Shown: positions 1 through 12,580, counted from the first letter of the stretch. The stretch: 64,000 nt of DNA from Saitoella complicata NRRL Y-17804 (GCF_001661265.1 NW_017567015.1:237310-301309); one strand, 5' to 3'. Notes: generated by a model from the letters alone, not told the origin. Made by a program: numbers and translations.

Positions 1-333
1 CCATATTCAACTTCTTCTGCGCAATCAAGGTGGTTGCGCCGTTCTCGGCAGCTGAGGTGGAGAGACAGACGCAGCAGAGAAGTGCGATGCACGGAAGAGC
101 TGCACCAGGAGGTGCTAGGGCTGAGGCCGAGAGGAGAAGGTGAGCATCCGGTAACTGCTGCGTACATTGTGATGAAGCTAATTGATGATCACAGGGCACT
201 GGCACTGAAGGCCTTGGACATGCGACTCGCATCAAGCAATCGTTCCGCACAATCACCGCCAGCACAGGACAGCATCGTTATTCCAGCAGCAGTGGACTCT
301 GAACCTTCGCCAGCTACGAAGGCGTCTGACTGA
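1..333 (+). CDS. C-terminal end of a membrane-type protein, possibly TMEM115/DUF1751-like (partial)
   Basis: The gene runs in from the left edge. An open frame from base 3 reaches a good donor at 140 (GTGAGC). A 55-base intron with a GCTAAT branch-like site ends at 194 (CACAG), and the frame continues in phase to the TGA at 331-333. The joined tail reads through an AEAERRR-ALALKALDMRL segment and a low-complexity Ser/Pro/Ala end. A basic segment followed by ALKALDxRL resembles, from memory, the cytosolic tail of fungal TMEM115/DUF1751 Golgi proteins. Only about 90 residues are visible and no membrane segment is complete, so the family name is a guess; the splice structure is better supported. 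It converges on the MNN10-like gene. Confidence 0.4.
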   Translation, partial: PYSTSSAQSRWLRRSRQLRWRDRRSREVRCTEELHQEVLGLRPRGEGEHPVTAAYIVMKLIDDHRALALKALDMRLASSNRSAQSPPAQDSIVIPAAVDSEPSPATKASD

Positions 334-541
334 ACGGAAGAAGAAGACTATCACTCCAGCATTTACTTCCGATGCGGAAGCCAATAGTAATGTGTGCGAA
401 TACGCTTTCAATATGCAATTATTTTCCTAGAGATTGATATAGATTGTCCTCACTTCTAGATTACCGGCATCCGAGGTTTCACCGTGTTGTCCTGCAACTT
501 TAAATGTCATGTAGTACATGTGCTATTACCCCCGTTTAAAT

Positions 542-1593
542 TTACTTCCTCGTGTCCTGAAGTCTTCCCCGAATCTGCCACAGCCTCAAGAACTCCTTGT
601 CGCAGTTCCGCTGCGAGTCACTGCATCCCTTCAAGTGAACCACGAAGTCACCCTCCTTGTAAGCCATGTCGGTGCTGGCATCTGACAAGGAGTTCAAGCT
701 CCTAGGGGCTAGGATACCGAGCTTTGTCAAGATCGTCGGGTGCCATTGTACGATGTGCTCCAACGCGCTCTGCTCCTGCCTGTCGAAGCCGTTGTAGAAT
801 CTGTACAGAGGGTCCATGATAACGTCCAAGACATACTCTGCCCAATCACCACGCTTGATGAGGAAGTTGCCGGTGTTGAGGCCGTTGTGATCCTGGGTGA
901 TGAGAAGCTCCATGTTCTTTGCGGGCGTGTTGCGCGGCGTGTGGATGATGCTGTCTGGCGGCACGATGGGCTGGTCGCGGAGAAGAAGCTTGTTGAGTCG
1001 GGATGATTCGAGGATGTGCTTGGTGATAGGGATTTGGGGGTTCATGATGATCGCGTCCTGTAACAACATTAGCACTTGGGACACGTAGCCCATCTGAGCA
1101 GTCTCATACCTGATCCAAGTACCAAAACCATGTAGCTTCGGGGTACTCGAGCATGGCTTCACGCAATACCGGGATCTTTCCCCAGTCCTGTACGGTGTGT
1201 CAGCGATCAATTCCCTCGTATTTTCATTAACAATGACCGTACGTTTGATGCACCACCCAAGTCATAATCTCCGACATTCTTCCAGACAAATCCGTATCCA
1301 TGTGCTCTGGCATACTCCTTCCTGTTCTCCAGTACGCTCGAGAAGTACGGTTTCTGGTGTCCCCTGGTATCTGTCGCAAGCACCAACACGACTTCTGGAC
1401 CACTACCACGGAATGGGATGGGTGCTGCTGGCACTGACGGCCCGCTAAAGAGGAACCAAATCACGAAAAGAATCGCTGCAACGGCACCCCATAGTCTCCG
1501 TGGTGAAGACGTAATAGCATCTAAAGGCGATTGCGTCCGCCGTTTCGGGGTAGCATAAGATGGAGCGAAGCTGGGTAAGGCTCCAGAAGGCAT
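542..1593 (-). CDS. Golgi alpha-1,6-mannosyltransferase, MNN10/MNN11 (GMA12) family
   Basis: Three exons (1243-1593, 1110-1187, 542-1057) give 314 residues; introns are 55 and 52 nt and both splices keep frame. The protein is a type II membrane enzyme: a cytosolic tail of about 35 residues, one hydrophobic anchor (WGAVAAILFVIWFLF), then a GT34 catalytic domain. The donor-sugar DxD site sits in WYLDQDAIIM, directly after the second splice, and the NTGNFLIKRGDW and QDHNGLNTG stretches are typical of the family. MNN10/MNN11 proteins extend the alpha-1,6-mannan backbone of N-glycans in the Golgi. The ATG at 1593 is the first in this frame; the frame is open further upstream to about 1794 without an ATG, so an extra 5' exon cannot be excluded. 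Galactosyl- versus mannosyl-transfer cannot be told from sequence alone. Confidence 0.85.
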
Positions 1594-2304
1594 GATCGCG
1601 GGATATATGCGGTGACCTAATCCAAAAGACGCGTTGAACTGGTCGTGTATGCGCTCGTACTCGGACTGATCAATGGCCTCTGCGGCTGCGAATCGGGATG
1701 GCCGTTTGTTGTCAAGTGGAGATGGATGCTCTCTGTCAACAACTGCCAGCTGCAGGGAGTGTCTCTGTGGCTCAATTTCAGGCCGCAACCCCAAAGCGCG
1801 CCAGCGAAAGGTTAGCGACGTTCGGTCACCGTCAACCTTAAATTGGATGGAGATGGCGATACCTGGGCTATCCTTGAGAAAAAGTCATTTGCTTTTTTAG
1901 GCTTTCATTCTAGTCCATTGACAGATTAACAATTGCTTGGTGTCGTGGTGAGCAAGGCTGGTTGGTACATTGAGGTGAGTTCCCGGGCTCTATTCCTGCG
2001 GCACTTCACATTACACTCAGGCGACAACAAGGTGAACCACAACAGAACGACGAGCATGTTAAAGGATGATCCATTGAACTAGAAAGACTATACAACCGAC
2101 CGGATATCATACACACCAAAGCACTGTAGCTTGGTCCCCGTACCAGCGAGACTCCGTAAACGCACAGATACTAAAAAGTAAAAACAAAAGCCAACGAACA
2201 AGATGTTCCCAAATAAACCAACTCCTATCGTATAACTGTTCGCACTCGAACAAGTTTTTGAAAATAAAGTTCAATCCCTCCAATCCTTCCCGACGACTCC
2301 ACGC
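1594..2304. other. Intergenic: MNN10 promoter side and acetyl-CoA synthetase 3' side
   Basis: No convincing gene. The stretch holds the upstream region of the MNN10-like gene and the 3' flank of the acetyl-CoA synthetase gene, both on the minus strand. The open frame up to about 1794 is a continuation of MNN10 exon 1 without an ATG. Confidence 0.6.
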
Positions 2305-4287
2305 TTACTTGGCCTGCTGGATAACCTCTATCAAGTGCTCGATGACGCTCTCGTCCTGGAGAGTGCTGGTGTCACCCAAAGGCTCGCCAGCGTGCAACTT
2401 CCTCAAGACACGACGCATGATCTTTCCGGAGCGGGTCTTGGGCAAGTCATTGACGACCAACAAAGCCTTGGGAGCAGCGAAAGGACCAATGGACTTCCTG
2501 ACCTGCAAGATCAACTCGCGGCGGAAAGCCTCGTTATTCTCGTAACCGGACTTCAAGCAGATGAAAGCCATGACAGCCTGTCCAGTCAACTCATCAGGGA
2601 CACCGACGACAGCGGCCTCAGCGACGGCCTTGTTGTGGATGAGAGCGGCCTCGATCTCGGCGGTGGAGAGACGGTGACCGGAAACGTTCACGACATCGTC
2701 GACACGGCCACGGATCCAGAGGTAACCCTCGTGGTCACGGCCAGCACCGTCTCCAGTGAAGTAGAAGCCCTTGTAGGGACGCATGTAGGTGTCGAGGTAA
2801 CGCTCGTGGGCACCCCAGACGGTACGGGCGATGGAAGGCCAAGGCTTGCGGAAGCAGAGGACACCCTCGACGTCGTTGCCGACCAACTCCTCACCGGTGA
2901 CGGGATCGACGATCGCGGGCTGGATACCGAAGAAGGGCAAGCAGGCGGATCCGGGCTTGGTGGGGATAGCATGGGGAAGAGGAGTAAGGACGTGGGATCC
3001 GGTCTCGGTCTGCCAGTATGTGTCGACAACGGCACACTTTCCGCGACCGACCTTCTCGTAGTACCAATGCCACACATCGGGAGCGATGGGCTCACCGACG
3101 GAACCGAGGACACGGAGGGAAGAAAGGTCGTGCTTGATGTGGTGGTCTCCGGCGCGCTTCAAGAGACGGATAGCGGTAGGAGCGACGTACCACTGGGTAA
3201 TCTTGTGGCGCTCAACGATCTCCCAGTAGCGGGAGAAGTTGGGGTAAGCGGGGGTACCCTCGAACACGAGAGTAGCGGCACCGAGAAGGAGGGGACCGTA
3301 GACGATGTAGGTGTGACCGGTAATCCATCCGACGTCACCAGCCGTACCCATACGGTCTCCGGGGTGAACATCAAAGACGTACTTGGTGGTAGCGGCGGCA
3401 CCGACGAGGTAACCAGCGGTGGAGTGCATGACACCCTTGGGCTTTCCGGTGGAACCGGAGGTGTAGAGAAGGAAGAGGGGGTCCTCGGCGTTGACCATGA
3501 CAGGAGGGCACCAAGAGGGGAACTTGGCCATCTCCTCGTGCCACCACTTGTCGCGTCCGGGGACGAGGGGGATCTCGTTTCCGGTGCGCTTAAAGATGAG
3601 GACGTGCTCGACGTCGGGGCACTCCTTCAAGGCATCGTCGACGATGCGCTTGGTTCCGATGGTCTTTCCACCACGCTTTCCTTCGTCGGAGGTGATGACG
3701 ACCCTGGAGTCGGCGTCGAGGACACGGTCGCGGAGGGACTCTGCGGAGAAACCTGCGAAGACGACGGAGTGGATGGCACCGATACGGACGATGGCGAGGA
3801 GGGTGACGAGGGTTTCGGGAATCATGGGGAGGTAGACGGCGACAGTGTCACCCTTCTTGACACCAAGGGACTTCAAGACGTTTGCGCACTTGCAGACCTC
3901 GCGGAGGAGCTCGGAGTAGGAGACGATACGGCCCTCGGAGGGCTCGTCGGCCTCGAAGATGATTGCGGGCGCATCGGGGGTCTTGAGAGCATGTCTGTCA
4001 ACACAGTTGTAACAGGCGTTCAAGTAACCGTCAGTGTACCATGCGATGTCACCGTGCTCGAACGATCCCTGGGTGACTCGGGTGAAAGGGGTGTGCCAGT
4101 CGAGGAGTTCACGTCCGAGCTTGCCCCAGAACGCATCTGGGTCCTCGATGGACTCCTTGTAGAGCTCTTGGTACTGGGCGATGTCGCGAACATGGGGCTC
4201 GGGGTGGTGAGGCTCGCGCTTTGGGGGGTGATAAGTTTGAGCGTTGATGGATTCGATGACAACGGGTTGTGAGTCGCCGGCAGACAT
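2305..4287 (-). CDS. Acetyl-CoA synthetase (AMP-forming)
   Basis: A single exon of 660 residues, the usual length for eukaryotic Acs. It converts acetate, ATP and CoA to acetyl-CoA through an acetyl-adenylate, in cytosol and nucleus, and is needed for growth on acetate or ethanol and for histone acetylation. Visible motifs: the P-loop-like [12 protein letters not shown], the adenylation motif YWQTETGSH, the hinge region near [16 protein letters not shown], and the [11 protein letters not shown] lysine motif near the C-terminus whose acetylation regulates these enzymes. The ATG at 4287 starts [12 protein letters not shown] and fits the family; the frame stays open 59 codons upstream but that part is 5' leader-like. 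It is divergent from RPL3 with 584 bp between start codons. Strong codon bias also produces a long spurious antisense frame. Confidence 0.95.
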   Translation of the reverse strand: MSAGDSQPVVIESINAQTYHPPKREPHHPEPHVRDIAQYQELYKESIEDPDAFWGKLGRELLDWHTPFTRVTQGSFEHGDIAWYTDGYLNACYNCVDRHALKTPDAPAIIFEADEPSEGRIVSYSELLREVCKCANVLKSLGVKKGDTVAVYLPMIPETLVTLLAIVRIGAIHSVVFAGFSAESLRDRVLDADSRVVITSDEGKRGGKTIGTKRIVDDALKECPDVEHVLIFKRTGNEIPLVPGRDKWWHEEMAKFPSWCPPVMVNAEDPLFLLYTSGSTGKPKGVMHSTAGYLVGAAATTKYVFDVHPGDRMGTAGDVGWITGHTYIVYGPLLLGAATLVFEGTPAYPNFSRYWEIVERHKITQWYVAPTAIRLLKRAGDHHIKHDLSSLRVLGSVGEPIAPDVWHWYYEKVGRGKCAVVDTYWQTETGSHVLTPLPHAIPTKPGSACLPFFGIQPAIVDPVTGEELVGNDVEGVLCFRKPWPSIARTVWGAHERYLDTYMRPYKGFYFTGDGAGRDHEGYLWIRGRVDDVVNVSGHRLSTAEIEAALIHNKAVAEAAVVGVPDELTGQAVMAFICLKSGYENNEAFRRELILQVRKSIGPFAAPKALLVVNDLPKTRSGKIMRRVLRKLHAGEPLGDTSTLQDESVIEHLIEVIQQAK

Positions 4288-4871
4288 GGTTGTGTATGTG
4301 TACGTGCGGCGGATCAGGTAAGGGTATTGGGTACTTTCTACAGGAGCTGGTTGGGGAGGGGGGTCTCTGGTACTATTTATTTCTCGGTGTTCGTTGAGGT
4401 GAGCTCGTGAGCGGGACGAATCAGCGCGCACGCATCCCCGCATTCCACTCGCCCGACCGGCCACAAGAGAAGCGCGTCAAAGGAGAAGGAAGGTGTAAAG
4501 GGTGGAAGGGAAAGGTGCAACGGCATGGGCATCGGGGGACGGACGGAAAGGAGCACCGGGATGAGCAGCACGTTGACCGGTTCCATGCACCCCGCCTGGG
4601 TTATGGCCAAGGCGTAGCGTAGCAAGAATGGAAAGCACCGTAAGGAACCAACAGCTAAGCCTCTCTACACTCTCTCCCCTCCTCTCTCCTCTCCTCTCCT
4701 CTCCTCTCCTCTTGTTAAGGAGGTCTCTCTTGCGACGGTTAGGGTTTGACGCGCAACAGGCACGAGGCTAGCCCAGGCACCGAAATTCTTCGAGGGCCCC
4801 CTCCACACAAGCGGGCAAAAAGTCGTCTGATTCCTCGTCCACCGCCAACTCACCCAAAGCCCCCAGCAAAG
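4288..4871. promoter_or_regulatory. Divergent promoter of acetyl-CoA synthetase and RPL3 with CT-tract and TTAGGGTTT box
   Basis: This 584-bp spacer contains a (CTCCT)n pyrimidine tract at about 4666-4712 and, just downstream, the sequence TTAGGGTTT at 4739-4747, roughly 125 bp before the RPL3 ATG. Pyrimidine tracts are usual near transcription starts of highly expressed fungal genes. TTAGGG-type boxes in ribosomal-protein promoters are bound by Tbf1-family factors in several fungi. That this one acts so here is inference. Confidence 0.5.
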
Positions 4872-6159
<1,288 letters not shown>

Positions 6160-6522
6160 ATTCGCGATGCTTAACTGGGTTTCTTTTTGGTTTTAGTCTT
6201 GGAAACATAGCTATAGTCAAAAATGAATCTTTGTGCGGATTATCTATTTTCATTCCTTCACGCTGTGTGCTGTGTGCTGTTTGGGTAAAGGAGTGCCGAG
6301 CGTCGCAAGGGCCATGGCCTAGTTTCCCACGCCTGCTCCCACACTTGAATGTATCGTATCAAACGTAAAGACTCGTTTTGTCATCATATGGATTGATAAA
6401 CGGCAGACCACAAGAGCGGGCCGGCCTTATGCACGAGCGGCCGATGGACGAGACGTCGCCAAATGGACACCGCTCAAACAGACAACCTCGGAACCATATA
6501 ACATAGCAAACGACGACCAACA
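6160..6522. other. Intergenic: RPL3 3' region and upstream of the MpaB-like gene
   Basis: No gene seen. A T-rich stretch after 6178 (TTTCTTTTTGGTTTTAG) and the following AT-rich 80 bases probably hold the RPL3 3' processing signals. Confidence 0.4.
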
Positions 6523-7791
6523 ATGGGAAACGTTTTGCTGTTCGCGGTTGGACTGGGACTGTATGTGTGTCTCGTCCGCAGTGTGAGATATCGTCGGAGG
6601 GATGCAATATTAAAGAAGTATGCTGGGAAGAAGATGACCCCGTTGGAGGCTCAAGAGGTTATCGTCAATATCGCCAGCTACGATAGCCCAGCAATGCACG
6701 AGACCGCACTCCAATTCGCTTTATTCGGGGTATGTATTGAGTCAACAACCATCGCTGGCTGTCCTCCCAATCTGGCCGGTAAACGCTGACAACTTGATAC
6801 AGACATATGCAATCGAGACAATTGCTTCGTTGTTGTTGAAAACCGGCAACTTCACCGACCCCAAAAATATGATAAAACGCTACGTCGACACCGCCCAACT
6901 CATCTCCGAATGGATCTACAACCCCCTCGACCACACTCGCGCCCGTCTCGCCTTTGCCCGAACCAAATGGCTTCACGACCGGTATGGCGCGAGGATTAGT
7001 CGAGATGATTTGTTGTATACGTTGGGGTGTTTTATGTTTGTACCCGTCCAGATGGTCGGAGCGTTGGATTGGAGGGGATTTGAGGGGGTGGAGAGGGAGG
7101 CTAGTTTTGTTTATTGGAGGGAGATTGGGGAGAGGTTGGGGATTGAGGATATACCTGGGAATTATGGGGAGTTGTATGTGTGGTGGAAGGTATGTCTCGA
7201 ACCGTATGAGGATGAGGAGCGTATGTCGATGGCTAATTGGACGTACAGGAATATGAGGATACGCATAGCCGGCATAACGGGGCTTCGGATAATCTCGCGA
7301 CTTTGACGATGAATGTTATTACGTTCCAAGTCCCTGGATTCCTCAGAGAGCCGGCCAAGAAATTCATGATATGCGTCATGGACGATAAACTTCGTTCCTC
7401 GATGGGTATCCCCGCGTCCCCTGCGACATACCACACGATATTTACTACCATCATCGGAATCCGCAAGTTCATCTATCGAAACCTCCTCCTTCCGCGGCCA
7501 TCTTGGAATCCATACCAAACCATCAACGAAAACCCGAATCCAAAGACGGGGCGATATATCCCGAGAGGAGAAGCGCCGGAACCGTGGTATATGCCTGAGA
7601 CTTGGTGGGGGATGTATGGACCGTATTCGTGGATACAGAGGTTGAGGGGCCAGCCTATGCCCTCGAAGGCGTTTGAGAGCGGGGGCTATGCGATTGAGAA
7701 TATGGGGCCGGAGGCGTTGAAGAACAAGGGTGTTGAGGAGGTGAGGATGAATGCGAGGAATATGAGGAGGTGTCCGATGGCGTTTGCTTAG
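6523..7791 (+). CDS. MpaB/rubber-oxygenase-type (DUF2236) membrane protein, copy 1
   Basis: Three exons (6523-6729, 6803-7189, 7249-7791) give 378 residues with an N-terminal hydrophobic anchor (VLLFAVGLGLYVCLV). Family landmarks follow in order: the QFALFGTYAIETIASLLLKTGNF helix, an RYVDTAQLISEW segment, HDRYG-x-ISRDDLLYTL, the RFEGVEREASFVYWREIGERLGIEDIP helix, and WWKEYEDTHS. This domain is shared by bacterial latex-clearing proteins and the ER-bound MpaB oxygenase of mycophenolic-acid synthesis, and binds a haem. The substrate here is unknown. A paralogue-like protein of the same family lies at 25949-27352. The second intron (59 nt) repeats the short string TATGAGGAT found at the start of exon 3, so either acceptor region could be misread; the spliced reading restores the conserved YEDTH segment. 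Confidence 0.75.
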
Positions 7792-7834
7792 GTGATGTCA
7801 GATGTAAGCGGTGAATGTATGCGATATAATGGGC

Positions 7835-8159
7835 TTATTTCAGTCCGATCATGGCTTTCTTCATGCGGAGACGGACTTGTGCGATGCTCTGTACATCCAT
7901 GAATAAGCGAGTGATTATTCGAGAACATCATTGACGCACCTCTCCGGTTGCTAATGAATGCATAGCGAGCTGGTCCCATGAATTGAGTACGTTCTGTGCC
8001 GATTGCCTGTTCGATATAGCTTAGCAGTGTGCATACACATCCTCCTCCGTATATTGCGAACCTCTTATCCATCATCTCGTGGTCAACAATGGAGCCAATA
8101 CCAGTCGTGGTAGATTTGAGTGGTGCTGCCGGACTGAAGAGCATCCTGTTCTCCTCCAT
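7835..8159 (-). CDS. Small unknown protein, three exons
   Basis: Exons 8037-8159, 7940-7993 and 7835-7888 join in phase through introns of 43 and 51 nt and would encode 76 residues. The last two exons read NVLNSWDQLAMHSLATGE and SIAQVRLRMKKAMIGLK, which look like an amphipathic conserved helix pair. I do not recognise the family; a small subunit of a larger complex is the kind of protein this would be. The only in-frame ATGs are at 8159 and just downstream, and the frame is open up to a stop near 8240. It ends 44 bp from the convergent MpaB-like gene and starts 156 bp from MED10. The structure rests on splice phase alone, so confidence is limited. Confidence 0.4.
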
Positions 8160-8315
8160 CTCGACTGCAGCTGACTTGGGGTTTGCAATGGTCGTTGTTG
8201 GAGGGGAGTTGGCCACATCCGCCGATGCAGGAACCCCCTACACCCGAACACCCATACACCGCCCCCATTCATCCAGCATTCATCCAGCATTCATCCCCTA
8301 CAGCAGGCAATTGGG

Positions 8316-8952
8316 ATGTCCGAGGACAAGACGATACCACAACAACGACCACCAGCACAAGACCAAACCCAAATCCTCGCAGCAGTCGACGGCCAACTCC
8401 GCCAAACAATCGAGATCATCCTCGAAACCGGCATCGCCCTCAATGACTTCGAAGGCGGTCCTCATAATCACATATACCAGAAATTGTTAATTCCAACAGC
8501 TAGGTGTTTGTAACTTGTGCTAATGTTGGGATTAACAGGAATTCGATTGTTGAGGAGTATAAGGAGTTGGATCGATTAGCGGAGAATGTCACGGTTACTG
8601 TACCGAGACAAGTCATCGAGTATGTCCCGTTCCAGCTATATGTTTGAGGGTGTATGCTGAGTGCCCGATAGATATGTTGACGAAGGACGAAATCCAGACC
8701 TCTATACCCGCCAACACGCAGATGAAGCACTCAAGAAGAACCAATACATGAAAGGAAAGCTAGACACGATGAAGGTACCGCAAGTTCAGTGGCATGTCGA
8801 TGAGGACTTTTTGCTGATTTGTGTTACAGAGTTTTAGGGATGTTCTTGCGGAGGAGATTAAGGGGGCGTATCCGGAGTTAAGTGGAGATGTGGATAAGAT
8901 TGTGAGTAAGGGGACGGCGAGGGAGGTGGCAGTGAAGCCTGAATGGACCTGA
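8316..8952 (+). CDS. MED10: Mediator complex subunit 10 (Med10/Nut2)
   Basis: Four exons (8316-8485, 8539-8619, 8672-8774, 8830-8952) join in phase to 158 residues. The conserved Med10 core is plain: LRQTIEIILETGIALNDFEG near the N-terminus, SIVEEYKELDRLAENV, then VTVPRQVIEYVDEGRNPDLYTR, and KGKLDTMKSFRDVLAEEI near the C-terminus. Med10 sits in the middle module of Mediator and relays activator signals to RNA polymerase II. The intron density (three in 477 coding bases) is unusually high for this window, and none of the exons alone is long enough to be found as an open frame. Confidence 0.93.
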
Positions 8953-9282
8953 AATGACAAGAGGAGACAACATGCCACAACGACGAGTATGAGAAGCGAA
9001 ACCAATGACCAGGGACAGGTTCCGACAAAGATCTGAGAAGCTTAAGACACAAGACATATGAACGAAACGCAACAAGAACAACGACTTTTAGGACAGACTC
9101 GGTAGTATGCATGAATTGAAAATGCGCAACCAAATACACTTGTGCAGACACCGTCCTTCCCTTCTTGTAACAAAAACGCAAATAACTCGCGACATAACGC
9201 AAAATGTCCGTCTAGCTAGCTAAACCACACCAAACTCATGAGAAATATAAAGAAATCAGGGCAGATCAGTCATAGCCATGCC
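8953..9282. other. Intergenic between convergent MED10 and KRE6/SKN1 genes
   Basis: No gene seen; this is the shared 3' flank of two convergent genes. Confidence 0.5.
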
Positions 9283-11442
9283 TTACATACTGCATCCATT
9301 CATCAACCTAATTCACAAAGTCAGTAAACACATGGCGATAGAGAAGAGGGGAAGGATGACATACGTATTCTGCGGCCAGTCATACCCAGCAGCCTCCCAA
9401 TTCGTATAATTATAATTCGTATACGCAACCTCATGATCCGAGATATACTGCGTAGTCTCATACCCAGGCGGATCACACGTAACACTCTCCTCATCCTGGT
9501 AAACACGGATATAATCAATCTTCATCACGAACGGGAATCCTAACTCGTCGAGCGCGAGCCAGTCGATGTAGGTGAAGGAGTTTGAGAGACCCAAGTTTGC
9601 GATGAGTTGCATGGGTTCTTCGGGAATGATGCGTTGGCCGATGTTGCCGTTGGGTCCGATGGCTGGAGCCTCGACGGCCCAGGTTGGTTCGTCGCCGACG
9701 CGGAATTGGACCCAGCCCTCTGCGCCTGGGACGTATTCGAAGCCATAGGATTGGAATTCCTGCTCGCCGTGTTCGTACCATTTGTTGTTTAGGTTGGTAA
9801 GGCCAGAAACAGATTGCTGAAAGGAACCTCCACGGTAAGTGTTGATCTGCGAGATGCTTGTGTTGTAGATTTCCATGTAGTCAAAGTTGGGCGTGTAGAA
9901 GATATCGAAGGGTGCGACCTGGAGGGATTGAGAGGCGTGACCGAGCAAGTGATCACCATCAACAGCGGCTTCAATGGCGTCAATCTCAGGGGCAGAACGA
10001 CCGATACCCTGGTTAGGGTGATCCTCACCGCTACAAGTGCAAGAAGGCAATCTCATACCCGGAAGACCGCTGATACCATCAGGCGACGACTGGTTAGGAG
10101 TAATACCGACGTCGCAGCTGTTGTAAGAGTAAGGCCACATTCCATCGGTAGTAGCACCGTAGCCAGGGCGACCCAAGTTGCCCATCGTCCAGAATGCAGG
10201 CCAAAGACCCTGCTTGTCACCAGATCCAGGTAGCGATATAGAAGCCTCGATCAAACCACCCTTGACACAGAGTTTGTTCCAGCTGGTAATCATACCAGAG
10301 CGGTAGTTGAGGTTGTGGTTACGGTATGCAGACATCTTCAGCTGGAGAGTACCATCTTTTGTGGTGACCTGATCCGGGTCATACCACTCCAAATCCTGCG
10401 TAGCCCAGTAGTGAAGATCATTTGCCTGGAAGAATTGGTCGTCACCAGGGTAGAAAGTTCTACCATCCTGGTTGAACTCGTCTGAGAAGACCAAGTTCAG
10501 CGTGTTGCCCTTCTTCCCCTTTTTAGTGTAGAATTTTGATGGAGTATCTGGGTCAATGAGATCTGTCCGGATCGCATTTGAAAGGACTGGCTGGTCCTCG
10601 GAAGCTCCGATGACGCAGCCCTGAGATTCGTCACAGACCGTGGTGGTTCCCTCCACAACCCTCTTTAACTCCGTGATAATCGGGTATCCGATAAAACACA
10701 TCAACAGTCCCAGAGTAATCAAAATCAATCCACCTACGTTCGCAGCACCACGCTTCGACAACGGCCCTGCACACCAAGCTCTCTCCTCCTTCTTGTCCTT
10801 GACCGGGTCAGGGTTGTGCATATAATCATCGGGTTCCACGTCCTTCGTGCTCCACAACAAGTTCGTCGATGGTGTGATGGCATATTTCTCCGAAATGCTC
10901 TGTGTCGACGGGTATGAGTCTGGTGGAGCGACGCTGTAGCTGGACCTTCTCGAGGTCATGTCGTGTTCATACGCATACGGACCGAACGCATTCCCCACCT
11001 CACCCGTCTGGATGCGGGAAGCGTCGTCGTAATCGCGGTCGTTATTATCCCAAGCCACACTGGTTCGTCTGGAGTCGGTAATACTGCTTCTTCGTGAGCC
11101 GATTGACGGCGACCTGAATGGACTCAGGAGATCTGGGTCTTGATTGCGCGGTGATGGGTAACTCGGCGGCGGCGGAATTTGCGGAATGTGTCGGCTGTTG
11201 GAAGCACCTGGTACCCGGAGCTCACTGTGGGACATGAACGGGTTCTCGGTCGGTAGATGCGAAGCGGACTCGGCGGTGGTATATGCGCGGGCGTTCGTCG
11301 AATGACCGGGTGGTGACAGCAGGCTTCGCGAACCGTTGCCGTTCGAGAATGAACCTGATGTCGACGGTGTCGACGCCTGAGAGTTCTGAAGGCTCGAAGG
11401 CATACGCCTACTTTGAGGCGGGAGCGGTGCTTGGCGGGGCAT
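9283..11442 (-). CDS. Beta-1,6-glucan synthesis protein, KRE6/SKN1 family (GH16 fold)
   Basis: Two exons: 9365-11442 and a terminal exon 9283-9307 across a 57-nt intron, giving about 700 residues. Residues 1 to about 235 form a disordered Ser/Pro-rich cytosolic tail, followed by one transmembrane anchor (GGLILITLGLLMCFIGYPIIT) and a lumenal GH16-like domain. The domain has GLWPAFWTMGNLGRPGYGATTDGMWPYSY and the catalytic-type motif EIDAIE near residue 450. The spliced ending WPQNTLMNGC matches the conserved C-terminus of Skn1 proteins, which is why I add the short last exon rather than read through into VILPLFSIAM. KRE6/SKN1 proteins act in the ER and Golgi in cell-wall beta-1,6-glucan synthesis. 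The ATG at 11442 begins MPRQAPLPPQ. Confidence 0.92.
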
Positions 11443-12139
11443 GTTGCTGTCAGGCTCGGATACTCAGGGGTGAATGCTCTCGTATCGCCAAGCTGTACCC
11501 ATTCACGCGTTAGCTGAACAGTTCTCCAGTGAAGTTGTTGGTATACTCAGCGGGTATCTCGGCTCCCAAGACCATCATACACTTCGGGTGCCTTGGCAAG
11601 AAGCCACTCCCGTGCATCTCATGGAGCCATGAAACCCCCGCGTACAACCAGTCGATAACCGCATACCTATTTATAACAGCAAAGCTCGTCGCTCTTCAGC
11701 TTTAAATGACCCTGCGGGAAGGAACGAAAAGCGCACAGCGCAAAAGTTGGTGATTCAGGAGGTATATGCTTCGACTGCGGAGAGCAGTGATGCGGTCGCA
11801 GCTGATAAGACCAGGGGATTAAATAGTCGTCAATAAGCGGTCGTTCAAATCAAGGATAAATAACGGCCAGCGCTCGTCACTGCCGTTGTCCTTGTCGTTG
11901 TCGTTGTCGTTTTCTTCGATGGACGACTTTTCGTTGACAGCACAGAGCACCGAGCACAGACAGACCTTACGGTTGATTCGAGGTTCCAGCGTACCGTACC
12001 TGAGGCGCGGCGTGTTCTGAGTTCTGTGTGTAGATCCTCCCGCAAGGGGAATTTGTGTAGGGCAATGAAAACAACGCCGAGCGCCACGTACACACCCAGC
12101 TACAATCCTTTAATTGAGGGCAACCTTATTAAGTTGAAA
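11443..12139. other. Intergenic upstream of KRE6/SKN1
   Basis: No gene seen. Contains a GTTGTC-type hexamer run (about 11881-11913) and pyrimidine-rich stretches that may lie in the 5' leader of the KRE6 transcript. Confidence 0.4.
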
Positions 12140-12580
12140 TCACGTTTCTACAGAGAGTACACGGCCTCCAACGTATCCTCCGGCTCTCGTTCTTGTCAAG
12201 ACATAGTAATACACCCTCGCTCCTTCTCCAGGCACCTTGTAGACCTTGACGTGGCCCTTCTCTGGGTCTTCCCCAGCTCCGCGGACGGCGTCGGCCAGTG
12301 CGCGATATTGTCCGTGGGTATCCCATTCGTCGACAGTAAACTCATCGTTGAATTCAGGCAGCGAATCAAGGACGACCGCCTCAAAACGCTCGTCGCTTTC
12401 CGAAGCATACCACGTCCGCTCGCATACATCGCGCAGTTTACCCGTCTCCTGACCCTCCCCCTCCCTCACCTGCATGACTTCTCCAGGAGGACCACCGGCC
12501 GTGTGAACTGAATTGCTCTCATACGACTTGTTCGCTCGCTCAAGAAATGTAAGGTAGGGGTCCTGTTCGCTCGATGACAT
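12140..12580 (-). CDS. Conserved-looking hypothetical protein, 146 aa
   Basis: A single exon starting MSSSEQDPYLTFLERANK and ending YVGGRVLSVET. The protein is acidic in the middle (LPEFNDEFTVDEWDTHGQYRAL) and ends in a short beta-like segment (VYYYVLTRTRAGGYVGG). There is no signal peptide or membrane helix. I do not recognise a named domain. The frame is open upstream without an ATG, which supports the start at 12580. It lies between the KRE6-type gene and the mitochondrial kinase, all on the minus strand. Confidence 0.6.
   Translation of the reverse strand: MSSSEQDPYLTFLERANKSYESNSVHTAGGPPGEVMQVREGEGQETGKLRDVCERTWYASESDERFEAVVLDSLPEFNDEFTVDEWDTHGQYRALADAVRGAGEDPEKGHVKVYKVPGEGARVYYYVLTRTRAGGYVGGRVLSVET

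Noticed and set aside
2335-4272. A 645-codon open frame antisense to acetyl-CoA synthetase
   Set aside because: Strong codon bias in the real gene produces long open frames on the other strand. The product is low-complexity (Asp, Gly, Val, Leu rich) with no fold.
8072-8446. Several overlapping frames on both strands upstream of MED10
   Set aside because: Shadows of the small three-exon gene and of MED10 exon 1.
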